A DNA stretch of 10,406 nucleotides from Proteobacteria bacterium UBA6908 (GTDB lineage Bacteria > Pseudomonadota > Gammaproteobacteria > Acidiferrobacterales > UBA6901), in assembly GCA_002451085.1 (NCBI GenBank), contig DKBE01000029.1, positions 15,305 through 25,710 of the forward strand. Direction: 5' to 3'. The notes below the pieces were generated by a model, which saw nothing but the letters and a program-made list of their open reading frames with translations, ran no database searches and was not told where the DNA came from. Below are positions 1 through 7,645 of the stretch, piece after piece. The translations under genes and the position numbers were made by a program. Positions within the stretch are counted from its first letter, which is position 1. Every line of letters starts with the position of its first letter.

Positions 1-767
1 TTGTCCCAGGACTGCGGATGGCCAATGCGGATGGCGGTTGCGATAGTTTCCGGGTTATCGACCATCTTGCCATGAATGAACGGCGCGGAGCCGGCGGCCT
101 GAAAACCGACCATTACCGGACGATTATTACAAATGCCATGATCAGCATATTCACAGTAGCCCATCCAGTGGGCAGTAATGTTGCCAGCGTTGCCCACGGG
201 CAGATAATGATAATCAGGGGCCGCACCCAACTCTTCGATGATTTCGAAGGCGGCTGTCTTCTGTCCCTGCAGACGATAAGGGTTGATCGAGTTGACGATC
301 GTCACCGGCGCTTCGTTGGCGACGTCCTTCACGAGCTGCATCCCGGCATCAAAGTTGCCCTGGATCTGAATCACCACGGCTCCGTGAATCATGGCCTGCG
401 CCAGCTTGCCCAGGGCAATCTTGCCCTCCGGTATCAGCACAAAACAGCTGATGCCGGCGCGCGCCGCATAGGCGGCAGCGGCGGCCGAGGTGTTTCCGGT
501 CGATGCACAGATGATCGCTTTGCTGCCCTCTTCAACGGCCTTGGTGACGGCCATGGTCATGCCGCGATCCTTGAACGACCCGGTGGGATTCAGCCCCTCG
601 TACTTGACGTAAATATCCACATGCGGCTTGAGCTCACGCGGAATATTGTTCAGGCGAATAAGCGGCGTATTGCCTTCGCCGAGCGAGATCACGCGCGTGT
701 CATCCGTGACCGGCAAGCGGTCACGGTATTTGTCGATAAGGCCGGTGTAACGTTGTCCGAGGTTCAT
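1..767 (-). CDS. thrC: threonine synthase, C-terminal part beyond window edge (partial)
   Basis: Threonine synthase is a PLP enzyme that converts O-phospho-L-homoserine to L-threonine, the last step of the pathway, in the cytoplasm. Reading the minus strand from the ATG at 767 gives 255 residues before the edge. They contain SLGEGNTPL near 28-36, the PLP-lysine motif [10 protein letters not shown] (Lys66), [17 protein letters not shown] near 89-105 and the PLP-phosphate loop VGNAGNITA near 191-199, ending in HPQSWD at the cut. The N-terminus is that of the shorter class of about 350-360 residues; E. coli-type ThrC is longer and begins differently. The start lies 4 nt after the hom stop, so translation is probably coupled to hom; the SD is weak (GGAAAT). 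The 3' end is outside the window, so roughly the last 100 residues are unseen. Confidence 0.96.
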   Translation of the reverse strand, partial: MNLGQRYTGLIDKYRDRLPVTDDTRVISLGEGNTPLIRLNNIPRELKPHVDIYVKYEGLNPTGSFKDRGMTMAVTKAVEEGSKAIICASTGNTSAAAAAYAARAGISCFVLIPEGKIALGKLAQAMIHGAVVIQIQGNFDAGMQLVKDVANEAPVTIVNSINPYRLQGQKTAAFEIIEELGAAPDYHYLPVGNAGNITAHWMGYCEYADHGICNNRPVMVGFQAAGSAPFIHGKMVDNPETIATAIRIGHPQSWD

Positions 768-771
768 GTGA

Positions 772-2094
772 TTATTTCCAGTCACGATTCAGATGTTCGA
801 GGCGGATCCGCATTACCTTGCCGGCAATCGAGGATAGCGCCTCGATCTTGGCAATTGCCTGGTTCATGTGCTTTTCCAGCACGCGCTGTGTCAGGATGAT
901 GACCGGTACCGTATTTTCGCCCTCGCGTGGCTCCTTTTGCAAAATGGCCTCGATGGAAATGCCGAGATCGCCAAGGATGCGAGTAACATTGGCCAGCACA
1001 CCCGGTTTGTCGTGAGCCTGCAAACGCAAATAGTAGGCGGTCTCCACTTCGTCGATCGGCAGAATCGGAAGATTCGACAGCTGATCCGGCTGGAAGGCAA
1101 GGTGCGGAACGCGGTTGTTGGGATCGGCCGTGAGGGTGCGCACGACATCCACAATGTCGGCCACGACTGCCGAAGCCGTAGGGTCGGCACCGGCACCGGC
1201 ACCGTAGTACATCGTCGGCCCGACGGCATCGCCCTTGACCAGCACCGCGTTCATCACGCCGTCGACGTTGGCGATCAGGCGTCGTTCCGGAATCAGTGTG
1301 GGGTGCACGCGCAGCTCGATGCCCGTTGGTGCACGTCGCGCCAGCCCGAGCAACTTGATGCGATAGCCAAGTTGTTCGGCATATTCGACGTCCAGGCGCG
1401 TGATTTTTGAAATCCCCTCGGTATAGGCCTTGTCGAACTGCAGCGGGACCCCAAAGGCGATCGCGGCAAGGATCGTCAGTTTGTGAGCGGCATCAATGCC
1501 CTCGACATCGAAGGTTGGATCGGCCTCGGCATAGCCGAGCTGCTGCGCCTCTTTGAGTACGTCCCCAAAATCGGCGCCGCGGTCACGCATCTCGGTCAGG
1601 ATATAGTTGCAGGTCCCGTTGATGATGCCGGCCAGCCATTCGATGCGATTCCCGGCCAGGCCCTCGCGAATGGTCTTGATGATCGGAATGCCGCCAGCCA
1701 CGGCTGCCTCGAAAGCGACCATGACACCTTTCTTCTGGGCGGCAGCGAATATCTCGTTGCCATGTGCAGCGATCATCGCCTTGTTGGCGGTCACGACATG
1801 CTTGCCGTTCTCAATGGCCCTGAGTACCAGCGACCGCGCTGGTTCGTAACCGCCCATCAATTCCACCACGACTGCCACTTCTGGATTGTTCACTACCTCT
1901 TCGGGCTTGTCGGTCAGACGGATTCCCTCGGTCGAGCAGGCGCGTGGACGCTTGAGGTCACGGGCGGCAGCATGTACCACGCGAATCTCGCGGCCAGCCC
2001 GGCGCGAGATCTCATCGGCGTTGCGGGCCAGCACGTTGACCGTGCCACTCCCCACCGTACCCAATCCGAGAATGCCAATCTTGACAGGTTCCAC
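772..2094 (-). CDS. hom: homoserine dehydrogenase with C-terminal ACT domain
   Basis: This enzyme reduces L-aspartate 4-semialdehyde to homoserine with NAD(P)H, the branch point to threonine and methionine. The 440 residues match the stand-alone Hom of many bacteria (about 430-440); no aspartokinase is fused, unlike E. coli ThrA. The Rossmann nucleotide loop [14 protein letters not shown] is at 7-20, [11 protein letters not shown] at 99-109, [14 protein letters not shown] at 156-169 and the family signature [17 protein letters not shown] at 189-205. An ACT domain spans about 355-432 ([20 protein letters not shown]), the usual site of feedback control, here presumably by threonine (inferred from the family). 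The start is GTG, supported by an AGAGGT ribosome site at 2100-2105 with 5-nt spacing. A 63-nt gap separates it from the upstream aminotransferase, and thrC follows after 4 nt, so the three are probably one operon. Confidence 0.97.
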   Translation of the reverse strand: MEPVKIGILGLGTVGSGTVNVLARNADEISRRAGREIRVVHAAARDLKRPRACSTEGIRLTDKPEEVVNNPEVAVVVELMGGYEPARSLVLRAIENGKHVVTANKAMIAAHGNEIFAAAQKKGVMVAFEAAVAGGIPIIKTIREGLAGNRIEWLAGIINGTCNYILTEMRDRGADFGDVLKEAQQLGYAEADPTFDVEGIDAAHKLTILAAIAFGVPLQFDKAYTEGISKITRLDVEYAEQLGYRIKLLGLARRAPTGIELRVHPTLIPERRLIANVDGVMNAVLVKGDAVGPTMYYGAGAGADPTASAVVADIVDVVRTLTADPNNRVPHLAFQPDQLSNLPILPIDEVETAYYLRLQAHDKPGVLANVTRILGDLGISIEAILQKEPREGENTVPVIILTQRVLEKHMNQAIAKIEALSSIAGKVMRIRLEHLNRDWK

Positions 2095-2157
2095 GCCGTA
2101 CCTCTGATTGTTCTGTATCTGCAGTCGAATGCCGAGTTGTGCAAGACGGCCTGCTTG

Positions 2158-3372
2158 TTATTTGACTACCTGCAATGGTTCCTTGCCCTGATCACGCCGG
2201 AACATTTCCTTGATGGACCGCACCGCCTGACGAGTTCGATGCTCATTTTCAATCAGAGAAAATCGTACATATTCATCGCCGTATTCACCAAAGCCGATTC
2301 CGGGCGAAACGGCCACCCGCGCATCGATCAGAAGTTTCTTGGTGAATTCGAGCGAACCCAGGTGGCGGTATTGCGACGGGATCTTGGCCCATACAAACAT
2401 GGTGGCCTTGGGCACATCCACCATCCACCCGGCGGCATGCAGACCGTGGCACAGGACATCACGGCGTTTCTGGTACATCATGCGAATTTCTTCTACGCAG
2501 TCCTGCGGACCTTCCAGGGCCAGGATCGACGCAACCTGAATAGGCGTAAAGGTGCCGTAGTCAAAATATGACTTCAGCCGTCCCAGTGCTCCCACCAGTG
2601 TCGGATTGCCGACCATGAAACCAACCCGCCATCCCGGCATGTTGTAACTCTTGGACAGTGTGAAGAACTCAACGGCAATGTCCTTGGCACCCGGCACCTG
2701 CAAGATCGAGGGTGCCACATAGCCGTCAAACACGATATCGGCGTAGGCCAGATCGTGGATCACCCAGATACCATGCTCCTTGGCGACGGCAATCACCTTC
2801 TCGAAGAAATCGAGCTCCACGCACTGTGCGGTGGGGTTGCCGGGGAAATTCAGCACCAGCATCTTGGGCTTCGGCCAGGCATTCTTGATCGCCTTCTCCA
2901 GCTCGCCAAAGAAATCACCCCCCGGCACCAGCGGAACATGCCGTATATCGGCACCCGCGATTACAAACCCGTAGGTATGAATCGGGTAGCATGGATTCGG
3001 CACCAGCACGGCATCGCCACGGTCGACGGTGGCCAGCGCCAGATGCGATAAACCTTCTTTTGAGCCAATCGTGACAATGGCTTCTTTGTCCGGATCCAGT
3101 TCGACATCAAAACGACGTTTGTACCAGGTCGTGATTGCCTTACGCAGCCGTGGAATGCCTTTGGACACCGAATAGCGATGGGTGTCACCACGGTGTGCCG
3201 CCTCGATCAGCTTGTCGACAATATGCTGCGGGGTCGGCTGGTCGGGATTTCCCATGCCAAAGTCGATGATGTCCTCGCCACGCTTGCGGGCCTGCGCCTT
3301 CAGCTCATTAACGATGTTGAAGACATACGGGGGAAGTCGCTGAATGCGGGGAAACTGATCGGTCGGGTTCAT
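2158..3372 (-). CDS. alaC: PLP-dependent class I aminotransferase, AlaC-like
   Basis: A fold-type I aminotransferase of 404 residues, close in length and sequence to E. coli AlaC (412), the glutamate-pyruvate (alanine) transaminase. Visible motifs are [12 protein letters not shown] near 38-49, [12 protein letters not shown] near 124-135, the PLP pocket NFPGNPT at 175-181, HDLAYAD at 206-212, the Schiff-base lysine in [17 protein letters not shown] (Lys241) and the substrate-carboxylate arginine in YVRFSL (Arg370). The frame stays open upstream to 3693, but homology begins at [19 protein letters not shown], so I chose ATG 3372; its SD is weak (AGAG). Standing before hom-thrC, it may act on alanine or on an aspartate-family substrate. 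Substrate specificity cannot be read from sequence, so the gene symbol rests on family resemblance. Confidence 0.9.
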   Translation of the reverse strand: MNPTDQFPRIQRLPPYVFNIVNELKAQARKRGEDIIDFGMGNPDQPTPQHIVDKLIEAAHRGDTHRYSVSKGIPRLRKAITTWYKRRFDVELDPDKEAIVTIGSKEGLSHLALATVDRGDAVLVPNPCYPIHTYGFVIAGADIRHVPLVPGGDFFGELEKAIKNAWPKPKMLVLNFPGNPTAQCVELDFFEKVIAVAKEHGIWVIHDLAYADIVFDGYVAPSILQVPGAKDIAVEFFTLSKSYNMPGWRVGFMVGNPTLVGALGRLKSYFDYGTFTPIQVASILALEGPQDCVEEIRMMYQKRRDVLCHGLHAAGWMVDVPKATMFVWAKIPSQYRHLGSLEFTKKLLIDARVAVSPGIGFGEYGDEYVRFSLIENEHRTRQAVRSIKEMFRRDQGKEPLQVVK

Positions 3373-3439
3373 GCTGCTCTGGCCGGAGTTGTTCCGGCGA
3401 ACGGAAATGCTTTTAATATAGGATGTTACGAAGTAAGCA

Positions 3440-3468
3440 ACATTACTAATGGATTGCCGGACTGTCAA
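3440..3468 (-). promoter_or_regulatory. candidate sigma70 promoter for the aminotransferase-hom-thrC operon
   Basis: Reading the minus strand, a perfect -35 hexamer TTGACA (3463-3468) is followed after 17 nt by TAATGT (3440-3445), a modest -10. A better -10 match, TATATT at 3415-3420, lies closer to the gene but has no good -35 at standard distance. Either would leave a leader of roughly 35-65 nt before ATG 3372. Position and -35 quality support a promoter here; which -10 is used is inference. Confidence 0.5.
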
Positions 3469-3480
3469 TGCAATTGCCGG
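3453..3480. repeat. direct repeat ATTGCCGG x2, 20-bp pitch, flanking the -35 hexamer
   Basis: ATTGCCGG occurs at 3453-3460 and again at 3473-3480, a 20-bp start-to-start distance or about two helical turns. The pair brackets the TTGACA of the putative aminotransferase promoter. Such spacing is compatible with same-face binding of a dimeric regulator, but no regulator is identified and an 8-bp pair can arise by chance. Confidence 0.4.
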
Positions 3481-3525
3481 TTTTTCCGGGGAAAATACCG
3501 GTCTTGAGTGACCAGGAATGATGAA

Positions 3526-3900
3526 ATGCAGATTCAGCTTGAAACCGGCGGTCGGCATTACCTGATCCGGAGTTACGGACCCGGTCAAATCACTGTGGGT
3601 GAAACCGCTTACCGCTCCAGCCTGATCGTTCTGCCCGATCGATTGTTCACCGACTGGCCTCCACAATCCGTGGCGGCCTTGTCGGTCAGCCATATGCAGG
3701 ATCTGGCCGGCCTGGACTGTGAAGTGCTGTTACTGGGAACGGGTCAGCTGCTTCGCTTTCCTCCTGCGGCCATCCTTGCCCCGCTGACAAACGCCGGTAT
3801 CGGCATTGAGGTCATGGATACCGGTGCGGCCTGCCGAACCTACAACATCCTCATGGGAGAAGGCCGTCGCGTGGCGGCGGCGCTGATGCCAATTGTCTAA
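3526..3900 (+). CDS. Mth938-like (DUF498) domain protein of unknown function
   Basis: A small protein of 124 residues, the only plus-strand gene. It matches the Mth938/DUF498 family (relatives include the mitochondrial complex I assembly factor NDUFAF3); the bacterial members have no firmly established function. Family-like stretches are the N-terminal [21 protein letters not shown], then [13 protein letters not shown] near 68-80, and the C-terminal signature [20 protein letters not shown] with RVAAAL after it (about 95-120). No signal peptide or membrane segment is seen, so it is probably cytosolic. I chose ATG 3526 because AGGA at 3514-3517 sits 8 nt upstream; an in-frame GTG at 3508 would add six residues but lacks an SD. 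It is divergent from the aminotransferase and convergent with rpoS, with 25 nt between stop codons, so it is probably its own transcription unit. Confidence 0.87.
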   Translation: MQIQLETGGRHYLIRSYGPGQITVGETAYRSSLIVLPDRLFTDWPPQSVAALSVSHMQDLAGLDCEVLLLGTGQLLRFPPAAILAPLTNAGIGIEVMDTGAACRTYNILMGEGRRVAAALMPIV

Positions 3901-3906
3901 GGAACC

Positions 3907-3925
3907 GCCGGGCTGGAGATCCGGC
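3907..3925. terminator. weak inverted repeat between convergent stop codons
   Basis: GCCGG (3907-3911) and CCGGC (3921-3925) can form a 5-bp G+C stem with a 9-nt loop in the 25-nt gap between the DUF498 gene and rpoS. Position suits a shared bidirectional terminator, but there is no T-run on either side, so an intrinsic terminator is doubtful. Confidence 0.2.
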
Positions 3926-5050
3926 TCAGAACAACGAATCGATGGTATATCCGTTTTTCTCCAGCATGACGCGCAACCGTTTCAACGCCTCGACCTGGAT
4001 CTGACGCACTCGTTCGCGCGTCACGCCAATATCGGCCCCAACTTCTTCGAGTGTCGATATTTCACGATTGTTGAGACCGAATCGGCGCTCAACCACTTCT
4101 CGTTGCTTGTCATTCAGTTCATCGAGCCACGCCTGCACCAGCGAGTGCAGATCTTCGTCCTGCATGATCCGTTCGGGATCCGGCGTGTGCTCATCGGCGA
4201 TGGCGTCGAGCAGTGATCGTTCCGGATCATTGTCGAGTGGTGCATCGACTGAAGCAATGCGCTCGTTCAGACCGAACATTTCCTTTACGTCCTCGATCGG
4301 CTTGTCGAGCAACATGGCCACTTCTTCCGGCGTCGGCTCGTGATCCAGTTTCTGCGACAGGTAGCGAGCGGCGCGCAGATAGACGTTAATTTCCTTGAGT
4401 ACATGCACCGGGAGCCGGATGGTGCGAGTCTGATTCATGATGGCACGTTCGATCGTCTGCCGGATCCACCAAGTGGCATAAGTGGAGAAGCGGAAACCAC
4501 GTTCCGGATCAAATTTCTCAACGGCGCGGATCAGGCCCAGATTGCCCTCCTCGATCAGGTCGAGTAGCGCCAGACCACGGTTCATGTAACGGCGGGCAAT
4601 TTTGACGACGAGACGGAGATTGCTCTCGATCATGCGCTTGCGTGATGCTTCCTCGCCCTTGCGGGCACGCCGCGCGTAATACACCTCTTCCTCAGCGGAC
4701 AACAGCGGCGAAAAGCCGATTTCCTTCAGATACAGCCGCGTGGCGTCAGCCTGCAGGGCATGGTCATCCGAGGAGTCGCGCTTCTCTTTGGTTTCGCGAA
4801 CTATTTCGGACGAATCATCGGCGGCCTCTGCCTCCTGTTCGGCCTCCTGTTCCTCTTCTGCTGACTCCTCTTCGTCCTCGTCCTGGACAACAGGCAGCTC
4901 TTCACCCTCGCCCTCGGGATCAAGCAGTTCAACGGCCAGTGTCTTGGCCTTCTTGGACGGCGTCTCGCTCGCGGCTGGCGCGCGCTTGCGCGATCGAGTC
5001 TTGGGGGCAGCCTTGCTGGTGGTGCGGCTTGAACGTTTCCGGGTCGCCAT
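3926..5050 (-). CDS. rpoS: RNA polymerase sigma factor RpoS (sigma-38) with extended N-terminus
   Basis: Sigma factor of the general stress and stationary-phase response, directing core RNA polymerase to stress promoters. Of 374 residues, about 103-374 align with E. coli RpoS: region 1.2 ([20 protein letters not shown], 103-122), region 2 core ([20 protein letters not shown], 143-162; [20 protein letters not shown], 188-207), region 3 ([11 protein letters not shown]) and the region 4 helix-turn-helix ([20 protein letters not shown]). Lys219-Glu220 and Val223-Tyr224 match E. coli K173/E174/V177/Y178, known to matter for RssB-ClpXP turnover. Residues 1-100 are low complexity: a Lys/Arg/Ser/Thr/Ala-rich part (1-36), then a strongly acidic part (45-80), making the protein about 46 residues longer than E. 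coli RpoS before region 1.2. ATG 5050 is the only plausible start, 3 nt after the nlpD stop and without a clear SD. RpoD is excluded by length and by context. Confidence 0.97.
   Translation of the reverse strand: MATRKRSSRTTSKAAPKTRSRKRAPAASETPSKKAKTLAVELLDPEGEGEELPVVQDEDEEESAEEEQEAEQEAEAADDSSEIVRETKEKRDSSDDHALQADATRLYLKEIGFSPLLSAEEEVYYARRARKGEEASRKRMIESNLRLVVKIARRYMNRGLALLDLIEEGNLGLIRAVEKFDPERGFRFSTYATWWIRQTIERAIMNQTRTIRLPVHVLKEINVYLRAARYLSQKLDHEPTPEEVAMLLDKPIEDVKEMFGLNERIASVDAPLDNDPERSLLDAIADEHTPDPERIMQDEDLHSLVQAWLDELNDKQREVVERRFGLNNREISTLEEVGADIGVTRERVRQIQVEALKRLRVMLEKNGYTIDSLF
4830..4853 (-). repeat. 12-bp in-frame tandem duplication in rpoS
   Basis: The plus strand reads gcctcctgttcg (4830-4841) then gcctcctgttcc (4842-4853), two 12-bp units differing at one base. 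In rpoS they encode part of the acidic run [13 protein letters not shown] near residues 65-77. Because the unit is a multiple of three, gain or loss would change the acidic tract by four residues without a frameshift. Confidence 0.75.
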
Positions 5051-5053
5051 ACG

Positions 5054-6010
5054 CTATCGCTTTGGTAGATACTTGATTGGATCCACCGGAGTTCCCTGAC
5101 GACGAATTTCAAAATGCAGTTTGATGCGGTCAGTACCGGTACTGCCCATATCCGCAATCTTCTGCCCTCGCTTCACCGCGTCTCCTTCCCTGATGTGGAT
5201 CTTGTCATTGTGCGCATAAGCGCTGAGAAACTCATCATTGTGCTTGATGATAATAAGCTGGCCGTAACCGCGAAGTCCACTCCCCTGATAGACCACTCGT
5301 CCACCTGCAGCGGCGCGCACTGCTGATCCGCGTGTGCCCGCAATGTCCAGGCCTTTGGTATCTCCCTCGCTGTAGCGATTGATGAGCGCTCCATCCGCTG
5401 GCCAGCTCCAGTCGAGCTTGCCGGCGCGGTTTGCGGAGCTGCTCCGGCTTTCATTCTTTTTGACGCCAACGGCCGGTTTCGTGGCAGGCGGTGAGGTCGC
5501 CGAAACCACCGTCGGTGGTTTCGGCGTTGACCCGGTTTCCGGCTTTTTGTCGGACTTGCCGGAAACCGTTTTTCCGGCGGTACTGGTGGTTTGCGGCGCA
5601 GTGCTGCGCACCCGGCTCTTGGTGTCCGATCCGGACGCAGGAGCCTTCTGTTTTGCTTCTGATCCCTTGTCAGGAGGAATCACCCGTAATTGCTGGCCCG
5701 GCTTGATGAGGTATGGAGACGGTATTCGGTTCCAGGTGGCCAATTCACGATAATCCCGTCCGGATTCCCAAGCGATGCTGTACAAGGTATCGCCACGCAC
5801 TACCGTGCGAAACGGTGATTCAGGTTCACGTCGGGAGATGGATTGATCGCTGATGGTGGGCCCTTGACTGCGCTCGACAGCCGGACGGCTGGATGGCGTG
5901 CGCGCATCCGGCTTTGCAGTGGATCCTCCGCCACAACCGGCGAGAATCATACTCAATCCGGCCAGCAGGATCAGGCTTCTGGTCATGCCCAGCATGCGAA
6001 TGAGGACCAC
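5054..6010 (-). CDS. nlpD: NlpD-like lipoprotein: LysM plus degenerate LytM (M23) domain, amidase activator
   Basis: In E. coli, NlpD is an outer-membrane lipoprotein that activates the amidase AmiC for daughter-cell separation. Here a signal peptide leads to lipobox ILAGC (Cys26 from the GTG start), a LysM domain lies at about 68-112 (VVRGDTLYSIA...IKPGQQLRVIPP), a Ser/Thr/Pro/Lys-rich linker at about 113-198 and a LytM/M23 domain at about 205-315 (GSTGTDRIKLHFEIR, ending YLPKR). The first metal-binding His of active M23 enzymes is replaced (TKGLDIA) and the final motif keeps only one His (LHFEIR), so the domain is probably non-catalytic, as in E. coli NlpD. The start is uncertain: GTG 6010 lies 4 nt after pcm, but ATG 5995 or ATG 5986 also give good lipoprotein signals; none has a clear SD. 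It lies between pcm and rpoS, the conserved order. Confidence 0.95.
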   Translation of the reverse strand: MVLIRMLGMTRSLILLAGLSMILAGCGGGSTAKPDARTPSSRPAVERSQGPTISDQSISRREPESPFRTVVRGDTLYSIAWESGRDYRELATWNRIPSPYLIKPGQQLRVIPPDKGSEAKQKAPASGSDTKSRVRSTAPQTTSTAGKTVSGKSDKKPETGSTPKPPTVVSATSPPATKPAVGVKKNESRSSSANRAGKLDWSWPADGALINRYSEGDTKGLDIAGTRGSAVRAAAGGRVVYQGSGLRGYGQLIIIKHNDEFLSAYAHNDKIHIREGDAVKRGQKIADMGSTGTDRIKLHFEIRRQGTPVDPIKYLPKR

Positions 6011-6014
6011 CGGC

Positions 6015-6674
6015 TCAGTGGGAGGCCCCGTGCACCAGCGGTACGAAATTGGCCATCTCCAGTTTCTCTTGCTCTATCCCTTCGGGAGTGAGTCGAACGC
6101 GAATCAGCTCCTGGCGATCGGAAGTACCTACTGGCGCCACCAGCGTTCCGCCAGGGACGAGCTGATTCAGTAGCGCATGGGGAAGCTCCGCGGCGGCAGC
6201 CGTGACGATGATGGCGTCATATGGCGCGTATTCCGGCCAACCCAAACTACCGTCTGAATGATGTAGGCGATAATTCCGGAGTCCAATTTCCTGCAGGCAA
6301 CGGCGGGCCGATTTCAGCAGAGGATCAATGCGCTCAACCGAATAGACTTCGTGTGCCAGACTACACAGCACCGCAGTTTGATACCCGGAACCGGTCCCCA
6401 CTTCCAGTATTCGCCGTGCGCCCTGCTCGAGTAGCAGTTCCGTCATGCGAGCCACGGTATAGGGTTGGGAAATTGTCTGATTGAAGCCAATCGGCAGGGC
6501 TGTGTCTTCATAGGCACGGTGGGCCAATGCCTCATCCACAAATAGATGGCGCGGAATCTGCCGAATGGCCTCAAGCACGGAGGCATTGCGTATACCGGCC
6601 TCACGCAGCCGACTGACCAGGCGATCACGGGTTCGAGCCGATGTCATCCCGATGCCGCGATGATGAACGCTCAT
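6015..6674 (-). CDS. pcm: protein-L-isoaspartate(D-aspartate) O-methyltransferase
   Basis: PCM methylates abnormal L-isoaspartyl residues in aged proteins using S-adenosylmethionine, starting their repair. The 219 residues show the family landmarks: [20 protein letters not shown] with the catalytic serine (Ser69), the SAM-binding motif [15 protein letters not shown] (89-103), the acidic SVERI after strand 2 (112-116), [10 protein letters not shown] (152-161) and [12 protein letters not shown] (172-183). It is about 10 residues longer at the N-terminus than E. coli PCM (208). The ATG at 6674 overlaps the surE stop as ATGA, with GGTGGG just upstream (6678-6683), which supports coupled translation. 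The internal ATG at 6647 is closer to the family's usual N-terminus but has no SD. It is followed after 4 nt by the earliest nlpD start. Confidence 0.97.
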   Translation of the reverse strand: MSVHHRGIGMTSARTRDRLVSRLREAGIRNASVLEAIRQIPRHLFVDEALAHRAYEDTALPIGFNQTISQPYTVARMTELLLEQGARRILEVGTGSGYQTAVLCSLAHEVYSVERIDPLLKSARRCLQEIGLRNYRLHHSDGSLGWPEYAPYDAIIVTAAAAELPHALLNQLVPGGTLVAPVGTSDRQELIRVRLTPEGIEQEKLEMANFVPLVHGASH

Positions 6675-7417
6675 GTACCCACCAACCAGGTGCCGAGGGT
6701 ATCGAGGGCGGCGTGACGGGTCAGATCCACGTGCAGCGGGGTAATGGAGACGCGGCGTTCGCGAATTGCGTAAAAGTCCGTACCGGGACCGGCATCGGCT
6801 TCTGATCCTGGCGGGCCCACCCAGTAGATCGGATTACCGTGCGGATCAGCTGCACGAATCACCGGCTCTGCCTTGTGTCGATGTCCAAGTCGCGTGGCCG
6901 CAACCCCATTCAGTTCCGCATACGGCACATCCGGAACATTGACGTTCAAAATCGTGTCGGTGGGCAACGAGTGATTTTTAAGCTTTTCGAGCAGATCGAG
7001 CACTACCCGGCTGGCCGTGTCAAAATGCTTGCCCTTCCGATCCGTCAATGACACCGCAATCGCCGGCAACCCGAGAAAGCGTCCCTCCATTGCGGCCGCT
7101 ACCGTTCCGGAATAGATCACATCATCGCCCAGATTGGCGCCATGATTTATCCCGGAGATGACAATGTCCGGCTCATGCTGAAGCAGGCCGGTGATGGCGA
7201 GATGCACGCAATCGGTAGGAGTGCCGTCGACAAAATAAAATCCGTTCGCGGCCTGCTGCACCCGTAAAGGATTTACCAGCGTCAATGAATTGCTGGCCCC
7301 ACTGCGATCGCGCTCGGGAGCCACCACATCGACCTGGGCAATGGTTTTCAGTGCTTCGGCAAGACAGGCAATGCCGGGCGAAAAATATCCATCGTCGTTG
7401 CTCAGAAGGATGCGCAT
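6671..7417 (-). CDS. surE: 5'/3'-nucleotidase SurE
   Basis: SurE is a metal-dependent phosphatase that dephosphorylates nucleoside 5'- and 3'-monophosphates and is linked to stationary-phase survival. The protein starts [11 protein letters not shown] with the metal-binding Asp8-Asp9, followed by [15 protein letters not shown] (Ser39), [10 protein letters not shown] (66-74), [20 protein letters not shown] (Asn91) and the C-terminal [10 protein letters not shown]. All four expected metal-site residues are present. I chose ATG 7417 (248 residues; E. coli 253) because it gives the family N-terminus exactly; an ATG at 7435 would add six residues (MHVAAE) with no family support. The SD is poor: AGAG abuts the start. 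It is the first gene of the compact surE-pcm-nlpD-rpoS operon and overlaps pcm by 4 nt. Confidence 0.97.
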   Translation of the reverse strand: MRILLSNDDGYFSPGIACLAEALKTIAQVDVVAPERDRSGASNSLTLVNPLRVQQAANGFYFVDGTPTDCVHLAITGLLQHEPDIVISGINHGANLGDDVIYSGTVAAAMEGRFLGLPAIAVSLTDRKGKHFDTASRVVLDLLEKLKNHSLPTDTILNVNVPDVPYAELNGVAATRLGHRHKAEPVIRAADPHGNPIYWVGPPGSEADAGPGTDFYAIRERRVSITPLHVDLTRHAALDTLGTWLVGT

Positions 7418-7486
7418 CTCTGCTGCAACATGCAAAAAATGTTCAGGCGCCGATCACGGCAGGGGTATGGCGACATGCTGGAAAAG

Positions 7487-7564
<78 letters not shown>

Positions 7565-7606
7565 AAACAACGGCTCGTTCCGGCCAGTGGCCACAACGTG
7601 GGCGCC

Positions 7607-7635
7607 ATCATACCCGAGACCATCGAGGGAAGGAA
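7607..7635 (-). promoter_or_regulatory. candidate stable-RNA promoter for tRNA-Pro
   Basis: On the minus strand, TTCCTT (7630-7635, weak -35) is separated by 17 nt from TATGAT (7607-7612, 5 of 6 to consensus -10). The bases after the -10 are G+C rich (GGCGCCC), as at stringently controlled stable-RNA promoters. A start near 7600 would give a leader of about 36 nt before the tRNA 5' end at 7564. That leader holds a small hairpin, AACG-gct-CGTT (7569-7579). The motif is seen directly; stringent control is inferred. Confidence 0.55.
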
Positions 7636-7645
7636 CGAAATGCCG

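Noticed and set aside
18..899. Plus-strand reading frame at the left edge
   Set aside because: The minus strand here encodes clear threonine synthase and the end of Hom with all key motifs.
1483..2571. Long plus-strand reading frame antisense to hom and the aminotransferase
   Set aside because: It spans two well-recognised minus-strand genes and their gap and has no recognisable domain; codon-bias shadow.
3373..3693. N-terminal extension of the aminotransferase reading frame up to 3693
   Set aside because: The added 107 residues show no family similarity, overlap the divergent DUF498 gene and cross the promoter region; homology begins at ATG 3372.
4740..5099. Serine-rich plus-strand reading frame antisense to the rpoS N-terminus
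   Set aside because: It is the complement of the Glu/Asp/Lys-rich rpoS codons, which yields Ser-rich antisense; no ribosome site or family match.
5054..6010. A nested rpoS promoter inside nlpD, as in E. coli
   Set aside because: I looked for -35/-10 pairs on the minus strand and found only poor matches; it may exist but I cannot support a position.
7427..7443. AACAT-gcaaaaa-ATGTT inverted repeat before surE as terminator or riboswitch
   Set aside because: Only a 5-bp A+T-rich stem; too weak for a terminator, and no known riboswitch core is visible.
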